In this document: in pieces, positions 46,937-55,997 of the stretch | Numbering within the stretch: position 1 is the first letter of the stretch | Layout: each line of letters starts with the position of its first letter | The notes under the pieces: model-generated | What the model was told of the DNA's origin: nothing | The model's database searches: none | What the model saw: only the letters and a program-made list of their open reading frames with translations | Made by a program: the position numbers and the translations under genes | From: Pseudolabrys sp. | Lineage (GTDB): Bacteria > Pseudomonadota > Alphaproteobacteria > Rhizobiales > Xanthobacteraceae | Direction of reading: 5' to 3' | Assembly: GCA_029980465.1 (NCBI GenBank) | Contig: JARYIJ010000001.1 | Span: 2,677,501-2,741,500 of the forward strand | Length of the DNA stretch: 64,000 bases

Positions 46937-48451
46937 TCACGAGCCGAGCGCGGCGCGGGCGCGGGCGCGCGTATCGCCCGGCGTGCCCGAGGCGTCGATG
47001 CCGATCCAGTCGAGGGTGCCGAGATCGTATGCGTCCTGCCGGCGCGCCACGGCGACGTCGGCGTCCGATGCGTCCCCGGTTCGGCGTCCGACGCGGGCGA
47101 GCCGGGTTTCAAGGCCGGCGGTGAGGAACAGTCCGGTGAAAGGAACCCTGAGAGAGCGGGCCGTAGCTGCGATGGCCTCGCGCTCCGCTGGCGCGGCATA
47201 GACCGCGTCGACAATGACCGAGTGTCCGGCGGCCAATGCGCGGCGGGCCTTGCCGGCGAGCCGGGCGTAGACGCTGGCGGTCATGTCCGGCTCGTAGGCG
47301 TTGGGTGGCAGCCGCTCGGTCTCGGCCGCGCCGAACAGCAGCTTGCGTTCGACGTCGCTGCGCAGAACCACGGCGCCCGGCAGCGGCGGCACGAAAGGTG
47401 CGAGCGCCCGCGCCAGCACCGACTTGCCGGTGCCCGACAGGCCGCCGACGGCGACGAGCCGCGGCGGCGGCGGTGCGATCAGCCTGAGCGCCAGCGTGAA
47501 ATAATCGCGCGCCAGCCGGGTGACGTCGTCGCCCTGCCGCGCCGCCGTCACCTTGGCGCGGATCGCGGCGCGGACCGACATGAACAGCGGCAGCAGCGCC
47601 AGCGCGTCAAGGTCCTCGTCGCGCCGCGTTTCGGTCAGATAACGGTTGAGCACGATTGTCGCGGCGCCGGTGAGGCCGCGCTCGATCAGGTCCATCAGCA
47701 GGAAGGCGAGATCGTACAACACGTCGCCGGTTGCGATGAGCGGGTCGAATTCGATGGCGTCGAACAGCACCGGCTCGCCGCCGATCAGTACGATATTGCC
47801 GAGATGAAGGTCGCCGTGACAGCGGCGGATAAGGCCGAGCCGCCCGCGCTCGGAGAGCAGGGCGTGAAGTGTGGTGAGCGCGGCGTGGCTTGCGGCGGTC
47901 AGGGCGCGCACGTCGTCACGCCCGAACAGGGACGGCGACGAACGCAGTTCGGCGTCGTTCTGATCGATGATGCGCGCGAGTGACTTGATCCAGGGTCCGG
48001 GCGCGGCGGCAGGCGCCCTCTCATGCGCTTGCGCGGCCGCGCGGCCGAGCGCATCGGCCAGCGCGTCATCGAGCTTGCCCGCGTCGGCGAGATGATCGAG
48101 CGTTTGCGTCTCGTCGAAACGGTGCATCTCGACCGCCCATTCGACCGGCGCACCTTGGCCGCCGATCGCCAGGCTGCCGTCGCTGGCGCGCGTGATCGGG
48201 ACGACGCGCTTGTAGATCTGCGGCGCGAAAGGCCGGTTGACGTCGAGCTCGGCGCGGCAGGCGGCCTCGCGCTTCGCCAGCGTGGAATAATCGAGAAAGG
48301 GAAAGATGACGGCGCGCTTCACCTTGAGCGCGCGCTCGCCGGCCAGGAACACCGAGGCCGCATGCGTGTCGATCCGTTGCACGCGCGCGCCGCCATGCGT
48401 CGCGGCCTGGCCGAGAAAGTCGAGGACGGCGGTCTGGTCGGCGGTAGTCAT
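46937..48451 (-). CDS. Bifunctional phosphotransferase-like / P-loop kinase fusion
   Basis: ATG at 48451 (MTTADQTAVLDFLGQA) gives 504 residues. The N-terminal half is an aminoglycoside-phosphotransferase-like kinase domain with the catalytic loop RRCHGDLHLGNIVLIGG and the metal-binding VLFDAIEFDP. The C-terminal half (from about residue 325) is a P-loop NTPase with Walker A GGLSGTGKSVLARALA, close to gluconate-kinase/zeta-like proteins. The fusion is widespread in proteobacteria; its substrate is unknown. Confidence 0.88.
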   Translation of the reverse strand: MTTADQTAVLDFLGQAATHGGARVQRIDTHAASVFLAGERALKVKRAVIFPFLDYSTLAKREAACRAELDVNRPFAPQIYKRVVPITRASDGSLAIGGQGAPVEWAVEMHRFDETQTLDHLADAGKLDDALADALGRAAAQAHERAPAAAPGPWIKSLARIIDQNDAELRSSPSLFGRDDVRALTAASHAALTTLHALLSERGRLGLIRRCHGDLHLGNIVLIGGEPVLFDAIEFDPLIATGDVLYDLAFLLMDLIERGLTGAATIVLNRYLTETRRDEDLDALALLPLFMSVRAAIRAKVTAARQGDDVTRLARDYFTLALRLIAPPPPRLVAVGGLSGTGKSVLARALAPFVPPLPGAVVLRSDVERKLLFGAAETERLPPNAYEPDMTASVYARLAGKARRALAAGHSVIVDAVYAAPAEREAIAATARSLRVPFTGLFLTAGLETRLARVGRRTGDASDADVAVARRQDAYDLGTLDWIGIDASGTPGDTRARARAALGS

Positions 48452-48612
48452 GCCTCTCACTGTAGAGTGATCCTGGAAAAGACCAAAAACAGCGGCGTTT
48501 CGAAACCGCCGGGCCGCAAAATGCGGTCAAACGTCGCGTTTGCGCCTCCCGGGATGGAACTTTGTCGCGCGATAACTATTGTCGAGAGGGGCGCTCAGAG
48601 TGGATCAGCCCA

Positions 48613-49656
48613 TTGCGTGCACTGACGGTCGAGCCCGGGAAGGCCAATTCCATTTCACTCGATACCGTCGCCGAGCCGGCCGCCGCGCCCGATGTGCTGG
48701 CGGTGCGCGCGCTGGCGCTCGGCATCTGCGGCACCGATCGCGACATCATCGCCGGCGACTACGGCTGGGCGCCGCAGGGCAAGCAGCGCCTCGTTCTCGG
48801 CCATGAGTCGCTCGGCGTCGTCGAGCGTACGCCGAAGGAGTCCGGCTTTGCCGCGGGCGACCACGTCGTCGGCATCGTGCGGCGGCCCGATCCGGTGCCG
48901 TGCCCGGCCTGCGCATCCGGCGAATGGGACATGTGCCGCAATGGCCGATACACCGAGCGCGGCATCAAGGAGATCGACGGCTACGGCGCCGAACGTTACA
49001 CGCTCAAGCCCGGCTTCGCCGTCAGGGTGGACAAGGCGCTCGGCCTGCTCGGCGTGCTGCTCGAGCCGGCGAGCGTCGTCGCCAAGGCCTGGGACCACGT
49101 CAATCGCATCGGCCGCCGCAGCCGCGCGTGGGCGCCGCGCACGGCGCTGATCACCGGGGCGGGGCCGGTCGGCCTGCTGGCGGCGCTGATGGCGAAGCAG
49201 CAGGGGCTCGAGGTCCATGTCTTCGATCGCGCCACCGCGGGGCCGAAGCCGGAGCTGACGCGGCAGCTCGGCGGCACCTATCACGTCGGTGATTTCGGCG
49301 GCCTGCGCCCGGACATCGTGATCGAATGCACCGGCGTCGGCCAGGTCGTGCTCGATGCGGTCAAGGCCGCCGCCATCGGCGGCATCGTCTGCCTGGCCGG
49401 CATTTCCTCCGGCGGGCACAACTTCGATCTCGACATCGCCGCGATGAACAAGCAGCTCGTTCTGGAAAACGGCCTGGTGTTCGGCAGCGTCAACGCCAAC
49501 CGCGCGCATTACGAAGCGGCGGCGCAGGCGCTGGCCAAGGCCGACAAGGATTGGCTCGCGCGGCTGATTTCGCGGCGCGTGCCGCTCGACCGTTGGCGCG
49601 AGGCTTTCGAGATTCATCCCGACGACATCAAGGTCGTCATCGACTTCACCGCATAA
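48613..49656 (+). CDS. Zinc-dependent glucose-1-dehydrogenase-like alcohol dehydrogenase
   Basis: No ATG precedes the conserved N-terminus; a TTG at 48613 begins it (LRALTVEPGK), and a TTG at 48562 is a longer option, so the start is uncertain. The 347-residue product has the MDR zinc site GICGTDRDIIAGDYG, GHESLGVV, the structural-zinc cysteines CPACASGEWDMC, and an NAD(P) site ITGAGPVGLLAAL. It matches the archaeal-type glucose dehydrogenase group oxidising aldoses to lactones. A GH15 glycosidase gene follows after 4 nt. Confidence 0.85.
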   Translation: MRALTVEPGKANSISLDTVAEPAAAPDVLAVRALALGICGTDRDIIAGDYGWAPQGKQRLVLGHESLGVVERTPKESGFAAGDHVVGIVRRPDPVPCPACASGEWDMCRNGRYTERGIKEIDGYGAERYTLKPGFAVRVDKALGLLGVLLEPASVVAKAWDHVNRIGRRSRAWAPRTALITGAGPVGLLAALMAKQQGLEVHVFDRATAGPKPELTRQLGGTYHVGDFGGLRPDIVIECTGVGQVVLDAVKAAAIGGIVCLAGISSGGHNFDLDIAAMNKQLVLENGLVFGSVNANRAHYEAAAQALAKADKDWLARLISRRVPLDRWREAFEIHPDDIKVVIDFTA

Positions 49657-49660
49657 CGCC

Positions 49661-51487
49661 ATGGCGCAACGCATCGAACATTACGCTCTGATCGGGGACA
49701 CGCGGACTGCGGCGCTGGTCGGCCGCGACGGCTCGATCGACTGGCTGTGCTGGCCGCGCTTTGATTCCGACGCCTGCTTCGCGGGCCTGCTCGGTGACGA
49801 CAGTCACGGCCACTGGCGTATCGCGCCGAAGTCGGGCGACGTCAGGGTGACGCGGCGGTATCGGCCGAACACCTTGATCCTCGAAACGAGGTTCGAGACG
49901 CCGGCGGGCGCCGTCACGCTGATCGATTTCATGTCGCAGCGCGGCGCCGGATCGCGCATCACCCGTATCGTGCGCGGCGAGCGCGGCAGCGTCGAGATGC
50001 ACGCGCAGCTCGTCCTGCGCTTCGGGTACGGCGCGGTTGTGCCGTGGGTGACGCGGCTCGACCGGCATACCATCGTCGGCGTTGCCGGGCCCGACAAGGT
50101 CGTGCTGCGCTCGGACGTGCCTCTGCGCGGCGAGAACATGCGTACGGTCGGCGATTTCACCCTAGCTGAAGGTGAGTCGAGGCATTTCGTTCTGGCCTAT
50201 GCGCCGTCCAGCGAGAAGCCGCCGGAGCCGACTCGTCCCGACGAAGACCTTCGTGACGTCGAAGAGGAATGGCGACGCTGGGCTTCGCGCGGCCGCATCG
50301 ATTGCCCGTGGAACGAAGCCGTGACGCGTTCTCTGATCACGCTCAAGGCGCTCACCTTCCACCCGACCGGCGGCATCGTCGCGGCGCCGACGACATCCCT
50401 GCCTGAAAAGCTCGGTGGGCCACGCAACTGGGACTACCGGTTCTGCTGGCTGCGCGACTCGACGATGACCCTGCTCGCACTGATGAATGCCGGCTATTAC
50501 GACGAGGCTGGCCGCTGGCGCGACTGGCTGCTGCGCGCCGTCGCCGGCAGCCCCAACCAGATGCAGATCATGTATGGCATCGCCGGCGAGCGGCGGCTCA
50601 CTGAATGGGAGCTGCCGTGGCTGCCCGGCTACGAAGGCTCGGCGCCGGTGCGGGTCGGCAACGCCGCGCACAGCCAGTTGCAGCTCGACGTGCTCGGCGA
50701 GCTGATGGACACGCTGCATCAGGCGCGCGTCGGCGGCATCGAGACGGCCACCTATGGCTGGACGCTCGAGATCGAGTTCCTCAAGCACCTCGAAAAGATC
50801 TGGCAGAAAAAGGACAGTGGCATCTGGGAGGTGCGCGGCGAGAAACAGCACTTCACGTATTCGAAGGTGATGGCCTGGGTCGCCTTCGACCGCGCCGTGA
50901 AAAGCGCGAAAGCGTTCAAGCTGCCGGGCGACGTCGCGCGCTGGGAACAGCTCCGCCGTACCATTCACGCCGACATCTGCGACAAGGGGTTCGACAAGGA
51001 CCGCGGCGTGTTCGTACGCAGCTACGGCGCCAAGGACCTCGACGCCAGCCTGCTGCTGCTGCCGACGGTCGGCTTCCTGCCGCCCACCGACCCACGCATC
51101 ATTCGCACCGTCGAGGCCATCGAGCGCGGCCTCGTCCTCGACGGCCTGGTGCTGCGTTACGACACCCATGAAGCCGACGATGGCATGCCGCCGGGCGAGG
51201 GGTTCTTCCTGGCGTGCAGCTTCTGGCTGGTCGACGCCTATCTGATGCTCGGCCGCCGGGATGACGCCGTGACGCTGTTCGAGCGCCTGCTGTCGTTGCG
51301 CAACGACGTTGGCCTGCTCAGCGAGGAGTACGACCTCAAGGCCAAGCGCCAGATCGGCAACTTCCCGCAGGCGCTGTCCCACCTCGCGCTGGTCAACTCG
51401 GCGAGCAACCTTGCGCACAGCGAGAAGCCCGCGGAGCAGCGCGGCGACGGCAACGAGCAGAAACCGCTGCAGGAAGCGACGGCCTGA
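49661..51487 (+). CDS. Glycoside hydrolase family 15 protein
   Basis: The 608-residue product starts MAQRIEHYALIGDTRTAALVGRDGSIDWLCWPRFDS, the beta-sandwich N-terminal domain typical of bacterial GH15 enzymes. The (alpha/alpha)6 barrel has NWDYRFCWLRDSTMTL, the acidic LTEWELPWLPGYEGSAPVRVGN (general acid candidate) and YDTHEADDGMPPGEGFFLACSFWL (general base candidate). GH15 proteins include glucoamylases and trehalases. The adjacent glucose-dehydrogenase gene suggests release and oxidation of glucose. No signal peptide, so it is cytoplasmic. Confidence 0.93.
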   Translation: MAQRIEHYALIGDTRTAALVGRDGSIDWLCWPRFDSDACFAGLLGDDSHGHWRIAPKSGDVRVTRRYRPNTLILETRFETPAGAVTLIDFMSQRGAGSRITRIVRGERGSVEMHAQLVLRFGYGAVVPWVTRLDRHTIVGVAGPDKVVLRSDVPLRGENMRTVGDFTLAEGESRHFVLAYAPSSEKPPEPTRPDEDLRDVEEEWRRWASRGRIDCPWNEAVTRSLITLKALTFHPTGGIVAAPTTSLPEKLGGPRNWDYRFCWLRDSTMTLLALMNAGYYDEAGRWRDWLLRAVAGSPNQMQIMYGIAGERRLTEWELPWLPGYEGSAPVRVGNAAHSQLQLDVLGELMDTLHQARVGGIETATYGWTLEIEFLKHLEKIWQKKDSGIWEVRGEKQHFTYSKVMAWVAFDRAVKSAKAFKLPGDVARWEQLRRTIHADICDKGFDKDRGVFVRSYGAKDLDASLLLLPTVGFLPPTDPRIIRTVEAIERGLVLDGLVLRYDTHEADDGMPPGEGFFLACSFWLVDAYLMLGRRDDAVTLFERLLSLRNDVGLLSEEYDLKAKRQIGNFPQALSHLALVNSASNLAHSEKPAEQRGDGNEQKPLQEATA

Positions 51488-51503
51488 CGCCGCGGCGCGC
51501 GGC

Positions 51504-52328
51504 TCAGTCGCGCGCGGTTTGCGTGAGGCCGGTCGGCGGGCCGTCGATCGCGGTCCAGCCGCCGTCGACCATCATCGCGGTGCCGGTGACGTAGCTCGCG
51601 GCGTCCGACGCCAGAAAGGCGATTGCCGTCGCGACCTCGGAGGGCTCGCTCCAGCGGTTGAACACCGTATGCGCGGCGAGCTTGTCGAAGATGTCCTTGC
51701 GGGCCTTGAGCGGCGCCACCAGCGCCGTTTCGACGATGCTGGGCACCACGGCGTTGACCCGCACATTGGCCGGTCCGAGCTCGGAGGCGAGGCCGCGCAC
51801 GAGCTGGATGATGCCGGCCTTGGTGGCGCCGTAGATGGCGAGGCCCGGCTCGAGCGTCATCGCGCGCATTGATGATGTCGCAATCAGGCTGCCGCCGCGC
51901 TGCTCCCGCATGATGCGGCCGAAGGCGCGCAGGAAGAAGAACACGCCCTTCAGGTTGAGATCGGCGATCCGGTCGTATTCTTCGTCCGTGTAATCGAGGA
52001 ACGGCTTGCGCACATGGACGGCGGGCGTGGTCACGGCGATGTCGATGCGCGGCGCGAAGGCCGTGGCGGCGCGGGCGAGGGCCTCGATGTCCTCGCGCTG
52101 CGAGGCATCGGTCACGTGGGCCTGCGATTTGACGCGCGCGCCAAGCTCGCGCGCGGTGCGCTCGACGCCGTCGCGGTCGCGGTCGGCGCAGATGACGTCA
52201 GCGCCGAGCGCGGCGAGCGCTTCGGCCGACGCCTTGCCGATGCCCGACGCCGCGCCCAGCACCACGGCGGTCTTGCCGGTCAGATCGAACAGGGTCCGGT
52301 AGCGGTCGAGCCGCGCCTCGATGGTCAT
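51504..52328 (-). CDS. Short-chain dehydrogenase/reductase
   Basis: ATG at 52328 (MTIEARLDRYRTLFDL) gives 274 residues. The cofactor loop reads VLGAASGIGKA, followed by VICADRDRDG (acidic end favours NAD), the catalytic serine in SLIATSSMRAM, and the YGATKAG (YxxxK) motif. The substrate is not evident. It is divergent from the NIPSNAP gene, with 203 nt between that may hold promoters for both. Confidence 0.92.
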   Translation of the reverse strand: MTIEARLDRYRTLFDLTGKTAVVLGAASGIGKASAEALAALGADVICADRDRDGVERTARELGARVKSQAHVTDASQREDIEALARAATAFAPRIDIAVTTPAVHVRKPFLDYTDEEYDRIADLNLKGVFFFLRAFGRIMREQRGGSLIATSSMRAMTLEPGLAIYGATKAGIIQLVRGLASELGPANVRVNAVVPSIVETALVAPLKARKDIFDKLAAHTVFNRWSEPSEVATAIAFLASDAASYVTGTAMMVDGGWTAIDGPPTGLTQTARD

Positions 52329-52531
52329 GGTGTGCTCGTCCTGTTTTGTGTGCCGCAGCCGGGACGAAGGTTGCGTGCCGCGACGGCCGCCCGTCAACCT
52401 CGCTGCCCTTGCGCATCGCGAAAGCTCGACACGTTGCGCTGGCCCGAGACCGGGCACTATTGACCGCGACAGCCGGGCTCGGAAAGCTCGGCTCTGCCGC
52501 TGATGCGGTTTCGCAAAAAAGGAGATTACGC

Positions 52532-52855
52532 GTGCTCGTCGACGCCAGAACGTACACCATCAAGCCGGGCTGCACCGCGGCCCATCTCAAGATCTACGAG
52601 GAGCTCGGCTTCCCCGTACAGGTCCGCCATATCGGTCAGCCGATCGCCTATCTCCAGGCGGAAAGCGGCGAGATGAACACGCTGCTGCATCTGTGGGCTT
52701 ATGAGAGCGCCGCCGACCGCGAACAGCGTCGCGCCGGCATGGCCAAGGATCCGGCCTGGCAGAAATATCTCGCCGCCAACCGCGAGGCGGGCTATCTCCT
52801 CGGCCAGCGCACGACGCTGATGACACCCGTCAGCTTCGCGCCGCTCAAGCGATAA
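52532..52855 (+). CDS. NIPSNAP-family protein
   Basis: A GTG start at 52532 is supported by AAAGGAG 8 nt upstream. The 107-residue product begins LVDARTYTIKPGCTAAHLKIYEELGFPVQVRHIG and contains LLHLWAYESAADREQRRAGM and DPAWQKYLA, standard for NIPSNAP dimeric alpha-beta barrels. Their role is unclear. It sits 10 nt before a ThDP enzyme gene, so the two are probably co-expressed. Confidence 0.88.
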   Translation: MLVDARTYTIKPGCTAAHLKIYEELGFPVQVRHIGQPIAYLQAESGEMNTLLHLWAYESAADREQRRAGMAKDPAWQKYLAANREAGYLLGQRTTLMTPVSFAPLKR

Positions 52856-52865
52856 GGCGAACATC

Positions 52866-54551
52866 ATGCGGGCAAATGACGGCACACGAACGGGCGGCGA
52901 AATCCTGGTCGACCAGCTGGTCGCGCAGGACGTCAAGCAGGTCTTCTGCGTGCCGGGCGAGAGCTATCTCGCCGCGCTCGATGCCTTTCACGACCGCAGC
53001 ATCGAAGTGATCGTTTGCCGGCATGAGAGCGGCGCCGCCTGCATGGCGGAGGCCGTCGGCAAGTCCACTGGCCGGCCCGGCGTGTGCTTCGTCACGCGCG
53101 GGCCGGGCGCCACCAACGCGTCCGCCGGCATCCACATCGCGATGCAGGACTCGACGCCGATGATCGTGTTCGTTGGCCAGGTCGGCCGCGAGATGCGCGA
53201 CCGCGAGGCGTTCCAGGAGCTCGACTATCGCGCCGTGTTCGGCACGATGGCGAAATGGGCGACCGAGATCGACGATCCGGCGCGCATTCCCGAGATCGTG
53301 TCGCGCGCGTTCTATACCGCGATGAACGGCCGGCCCGGCCCGGTCGTCATTGCGCTTCCGGAGGATATGCTGATCGAACGCGCGTCGGTCGCCGACGCGG
53401 CGAAGTCCGAGCAGGTCGAGCTATGGCCGGGCCTCACCGACATGAGCCGGCTGCAGAAGATGCTATGGGCCGCCGAGCGGCCGGTGGTGCTGATCGGCGG
53501 CAGCCGATGGTCGCAGAGCGCCTGCGACGCGCTGATGCGCTTTGCCGAGCGCTTCGCGCTGCCGGTCGCCACCACGTTCCGCCGTGGTCATCTGTTCGAT
53601 GCACTGCACCCCTGCTACGCGGGCGACCTCGGCATCGGTCCCAATCCGAAGCTGCTGGCGCGCGTCAAGGCCGCCGACCTCGTGCTGCTGATCGGCGGCC
53701 GCCTCGGCGAGATGCCGTCGCAGAGCTACACGCTGTTCGACATCCCGACGCCGCAGACGAAATTCGTGCACGTCCATCCGGGCTCGGAAGAGCTTGGCCG
53801 CGTCTATCATCCGACGCTCGCGATCAACGCGGCGCCGACCGCATTCTGCTCGGTGGCGGAAGGCTTGCAGCCGCCAAACGAGATCAAGTGGCGCGCCGGC
53901 ACCGAGACCGCGCACACCGATTATCTCGCCTGGACCGGGACGGCGACCAAGGTGCCCGGCGCGGTCAACCTCGGCGAGATCATGACGTGGCTGCGCGACG
54001 AGCTTGGCCCCGACGCCATCATCACCAACGGCGCCGGCAACTATTCCGGCTGGATCCATCGCTTCTACCGCTTCCGCAAGTTCGGCGCGCACATCGCGCC
54101 GACCTCGGGCTCGATGGGTTACGGCGTGCCGGCTGCGGTCGGCCTCAAGGCGCTTTATCGGAACCGGTCGGTCATCTGCGTCGCCGGCGACGGCGACTTC
54201 CTGATGACGGGGCAGGAGTTCGCGACCGCGGTTCAATATGACCTGCCCATCATCGTCATCGTCGCCGACAACGGCATGTACGGCACGATCCGCATGCATC
54301 AGGAGCGCGAATATCCCGGCCGCATCACCGCGACCGCGCTCAGGAACCCGGACTTCGTCGGCTATGCCACGGCATTCGGCGGTTACGGCGCGGTGGTGGA
54401 GAAGACCGCCGACTTTCCGGCGGCCTATGCCGGCGCATTGCAGTCCGGCAAGCCGTCGATCATTCATCTCAAGGTCGACCCGCAGGCGATCACGCCGGCG
54501 ACCACGCTCGACGCGATCCGCGAAAAGGCGCTCGGGCAGGCGAAGGGCTGA
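52866..54551 (+). CDS. Thiamine-diphosphate-dependent enzyme (acetolactate-synthase-like)
   Basis: The 561-residue product has the three-domain layout of the ALS/benzoylformate-decarboxylase family: PYR domain with the activating glutamate in VFCVPGESYLAALDAF, central domain (LIGGSRWSQSACDALMRF), and PP domain with the ThDP-Mg motif VAGDGDFLMTGQEF...VADNGMYGTIRMHQEREYPGR. No small regulatory subunit gene is near, which argues against valine/isoleucine biosynthesis. The SDR and NIPSNAP neighbours suggest a catabolic 2-keto-acid route. Confidence 0.88.
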   Translation: MRANDGTRTGGEILVDQLVAQDVKQVFCVPGESYLAALDAFHDRSIEVIVCRHESGAACMAEAVGKSTGRPGVCFVTRGPGATNASAGIHIAMQDSTPMIVFVGQVGREMRDREAFQELDYRAVFGTMAKWATEIDDPARIPEIVSRAFYTAMNGRPGPVVIALPEDMLIERASVADAAKSEQVELWPGLTDMSRLQKMLWAAERPVVLIGGSRWSQSACDALMRFAERFALPVATTFRRGHLFDALHPCYAGDLGIGPNPKLLARVKAADLVLLIGGRLGEMPSQSYTLFDIPTPQTKFVHVHPGSEELGRVYHPTLAINAAPTAFCSVAEGLQPPNEIKWRAGTETAHTDYLAWTGTATKVPGAVNLGEIMTWLRDELGPDAIITNGAGNYSGWIHRFYRFRKFGAHIAPTSGSMGYGVPAAVGLKALYRNRSVICVAGDGDFLMTGQEFATAVQYDLPIIVIVADNGMYGTIRMHQEREYPGRITATALRNPDFVGYATAFGGYGAVVEKTADFPAAYAGALQSGKPSIIHLKVDPQAITPATTLDAIREKALGQAKG

Positions 54552-54575
54552 AGCTGCCTGAGCCGGGACCCCGGT

Positions 54576-55345
54576 TTAGGTCATCGACTCATTAAAACGC
54601 ATCCAAATTCGTATAGATGCGAGTTTGATGGATGCGAGATAGTTGTCGTCGCGCTTATCGTAGCGGGTTGCGACGGCTCGAAAATGCTTAAGCTTGTTGA
54701 AGAAGCGCTCGACGAGATTGCGCTTGCGATAGAGCCTCTTGTTGAACGGCGGCAAGTTCACCCGGTTGGGCATGAGCTTGACATTGGCGCATGCGCCGCG
54801 TGTGGCAAGCTCCAGCCGCAGGGCGTCGGAGTCGTAGCCGCGGTCGGCCAGCAAGATGTCGCCTCGGCCCAGCGAACCCAGCATGCCGTTTGCGCTGCGC
54901 CCGTCATGCGCCTGGCCCTCGGTGATCTTCAGCAGGATTGGCAGTCCGCAGGCATCGACAAGGGCATGGATTTTGGTGGTCAGCCCGCCCCGCGAGCGAC
55001 CCATGCAACGGGATCGCGCCGCTTTTTTTGACCGTTGGCGGCGTGCTGATGCACTCGGATCGACGACGAGTCGATCATCTGCAGCGTGCCGTCGTAAGCC
55101 TTCGAAACCGCCTGCAGGATGCGATCCCAGACGCCTGCCTTGCGCCAACGGTTGAAGCGGTTCACGCAGGTCGTGTACGGACCGTAGCGCTCGGGGATAT
55201 CCGCCCAAGGCGCGCCGGTGCGCAGCCGCCAGAATATCCCGTTGAGCACCCGCCGGTCGTCCACCCGCTTCACGCCCCGCACCTTGTTCGGCAACAGCGG
55301 CGCTATCACAGACCATTCGAAATCCGTCAGATCAAAACGGGCCAT
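54576..55345 (-). CDS. IS5-family transposase, two frames joined by a slippery A7 site
   Basis: The first frame (55345 to 54980) encodes the N-terminal DUF4096-like domain (FDLTDFEWSVIAPLLP) and MIDSSSIRVHQHAA with the first catalytic Asp. The second frame encodes GRSRGGLTTKIHALVD, DRGYDSDAL (second Asp) and RNLVERFFNKLKHFRA (Glu). They overlap at seven A residues (T7 at 55023-55029 on the plus strand), a typical programmed -1 frameshift site. The TAA stop (54576-54578) uses the target-site TA, so the element lends its stop codon from the flank. Confidence 0.88.
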
Positions 55346-55417
55346 TCAAACCTCCATCGCTGGAGCTTTGAATCACGGTTCGCCAAAAAACGGAATCCTA
55401 TTTATGAGTATGTGACC
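54579..55417 (-). mobile_element. IS5-family (IS427-like) insertion sequence, intact, 839 bp
   Basis: Terminal inverted repeats are GGTCATCGACTCATTAAA (54579-) and, read on the other strand, GGTCACATACTCATAAAT (ending 55417), matching at most positions. The element is flanked by TA on both sides (54577-54578 and 55418-55419), the usual IS427-group target duplication. The right TA is directly followed by the left end of a second IS5-type element. Confidence 0.88.
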
Positions 55418-55419
55418 TA

Positions 55420-55760
55420 GGTCATAGTGACGATTTAACTATCTGAGCCAGATGGCGATGGCGGCGAGTTTGACGAATCCCGTGAAGTTGGCGAGCGGTT
55501 TGTCGTAGCGGGTTGTGACGCGTCTGAACTGCTTGAGCTTGTTGAAGAAGCGCTCGATGAGGTTGCGCTCCTTGTAGAGATCGGCGTCGTAAGGGCGCTG
55601 CACCTTGCGGTTTCGCTTCGGTGGAATGACGATCTTGGCGCCGCCGTCAGCGATCTTGCCGGCAAGATGATCGGCGTCATAGCCCTTGTCGGCAATCGCG
55701 GCGTCGGGTTCGAAGCCATCGGACAATCTGCCGAACATGCTGTCCGATCTTCTGTTCGTT
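55420..55760 (-). mobile_element. Truncated second IS5-family element
   Basis: It begins with GGTCATAGTGACGATTTAA immediately after the TA shared with the intact IS. Only the end encoding the transposase C-terminus remains, and the other terminus and N-terminal half are missing. The break lies near 55750, where the sequence changes to the remnant at 55739-55973. Confidence 0.8.
55439..55738 (-). pseudogene. IS5-family transposase, C-terminal fragment
   Basis: Ninety-nine codons encode only the C-terminal part: EPDAAIADKGYDADHLAGKI (second catalytic Asp), VIPPKRNRKVQRPYD and RNLIERFFNKLKQFRRVTTRYDK (Glu). The N-terminal domain and the first Asp are absent, and the frame meets a stop just upstream. 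The fragment cannot transpose by itself. Confidence 0.85.
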
Positions 55761-55973
55761 TACGATCACACATCGGGCAACAAGAACGTCGTCCTCGTTA
55801 CGACCACGGCGGCCAATTAGCCGGTGCAGGTTGGGATCAAGATCGGCAAGGACAAAAGCAAAATATCGACCATCACGCCATTGCATAATCACAACGATGC
55901 AAAGGGCTGGGCGCGGCTTGCCAACCGCCTGAGAAACCTTCTCGGGCGTGGGCAGAAGGTCCATGCGAGGGTA
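55739..55973 (+). pseudogene. Unidentified gene remnant with one in-frame stop
   Basis: The plus frame from 55739 reads MLSDLLFVYDHTSGNKNVVL, a TAG after 27 codons, then continues in the same frame with VQVGIKIGKDKSKISTITPL and HNHNDAKGWARLANRLRNLL to a TAG at 55971. The composition is protein-like on both sides of the stop, suggesting a decayed gene. The minus strand is also open here (QWRDGRYFAFVLADLDPNL), so orientation is unsure. Confidence 0.35.
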
Positions 55974-55997
55974 CCGATATAGACGCGGCGTGGTGCA

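Noticed and set aside
46121..47983. 620-codon plus-strand open frame across the MFS and kinase-fusion genes
   Set aside because: It spans two clear minus-strand genes and their gap, and is low-complexity and shadow-like.
55439..55738. The 99-codon transposase frame as a functional gene
   Set aside because: It lacks the N-terminal domain and the first catalytic aspartate; it is annotated as a fragment.
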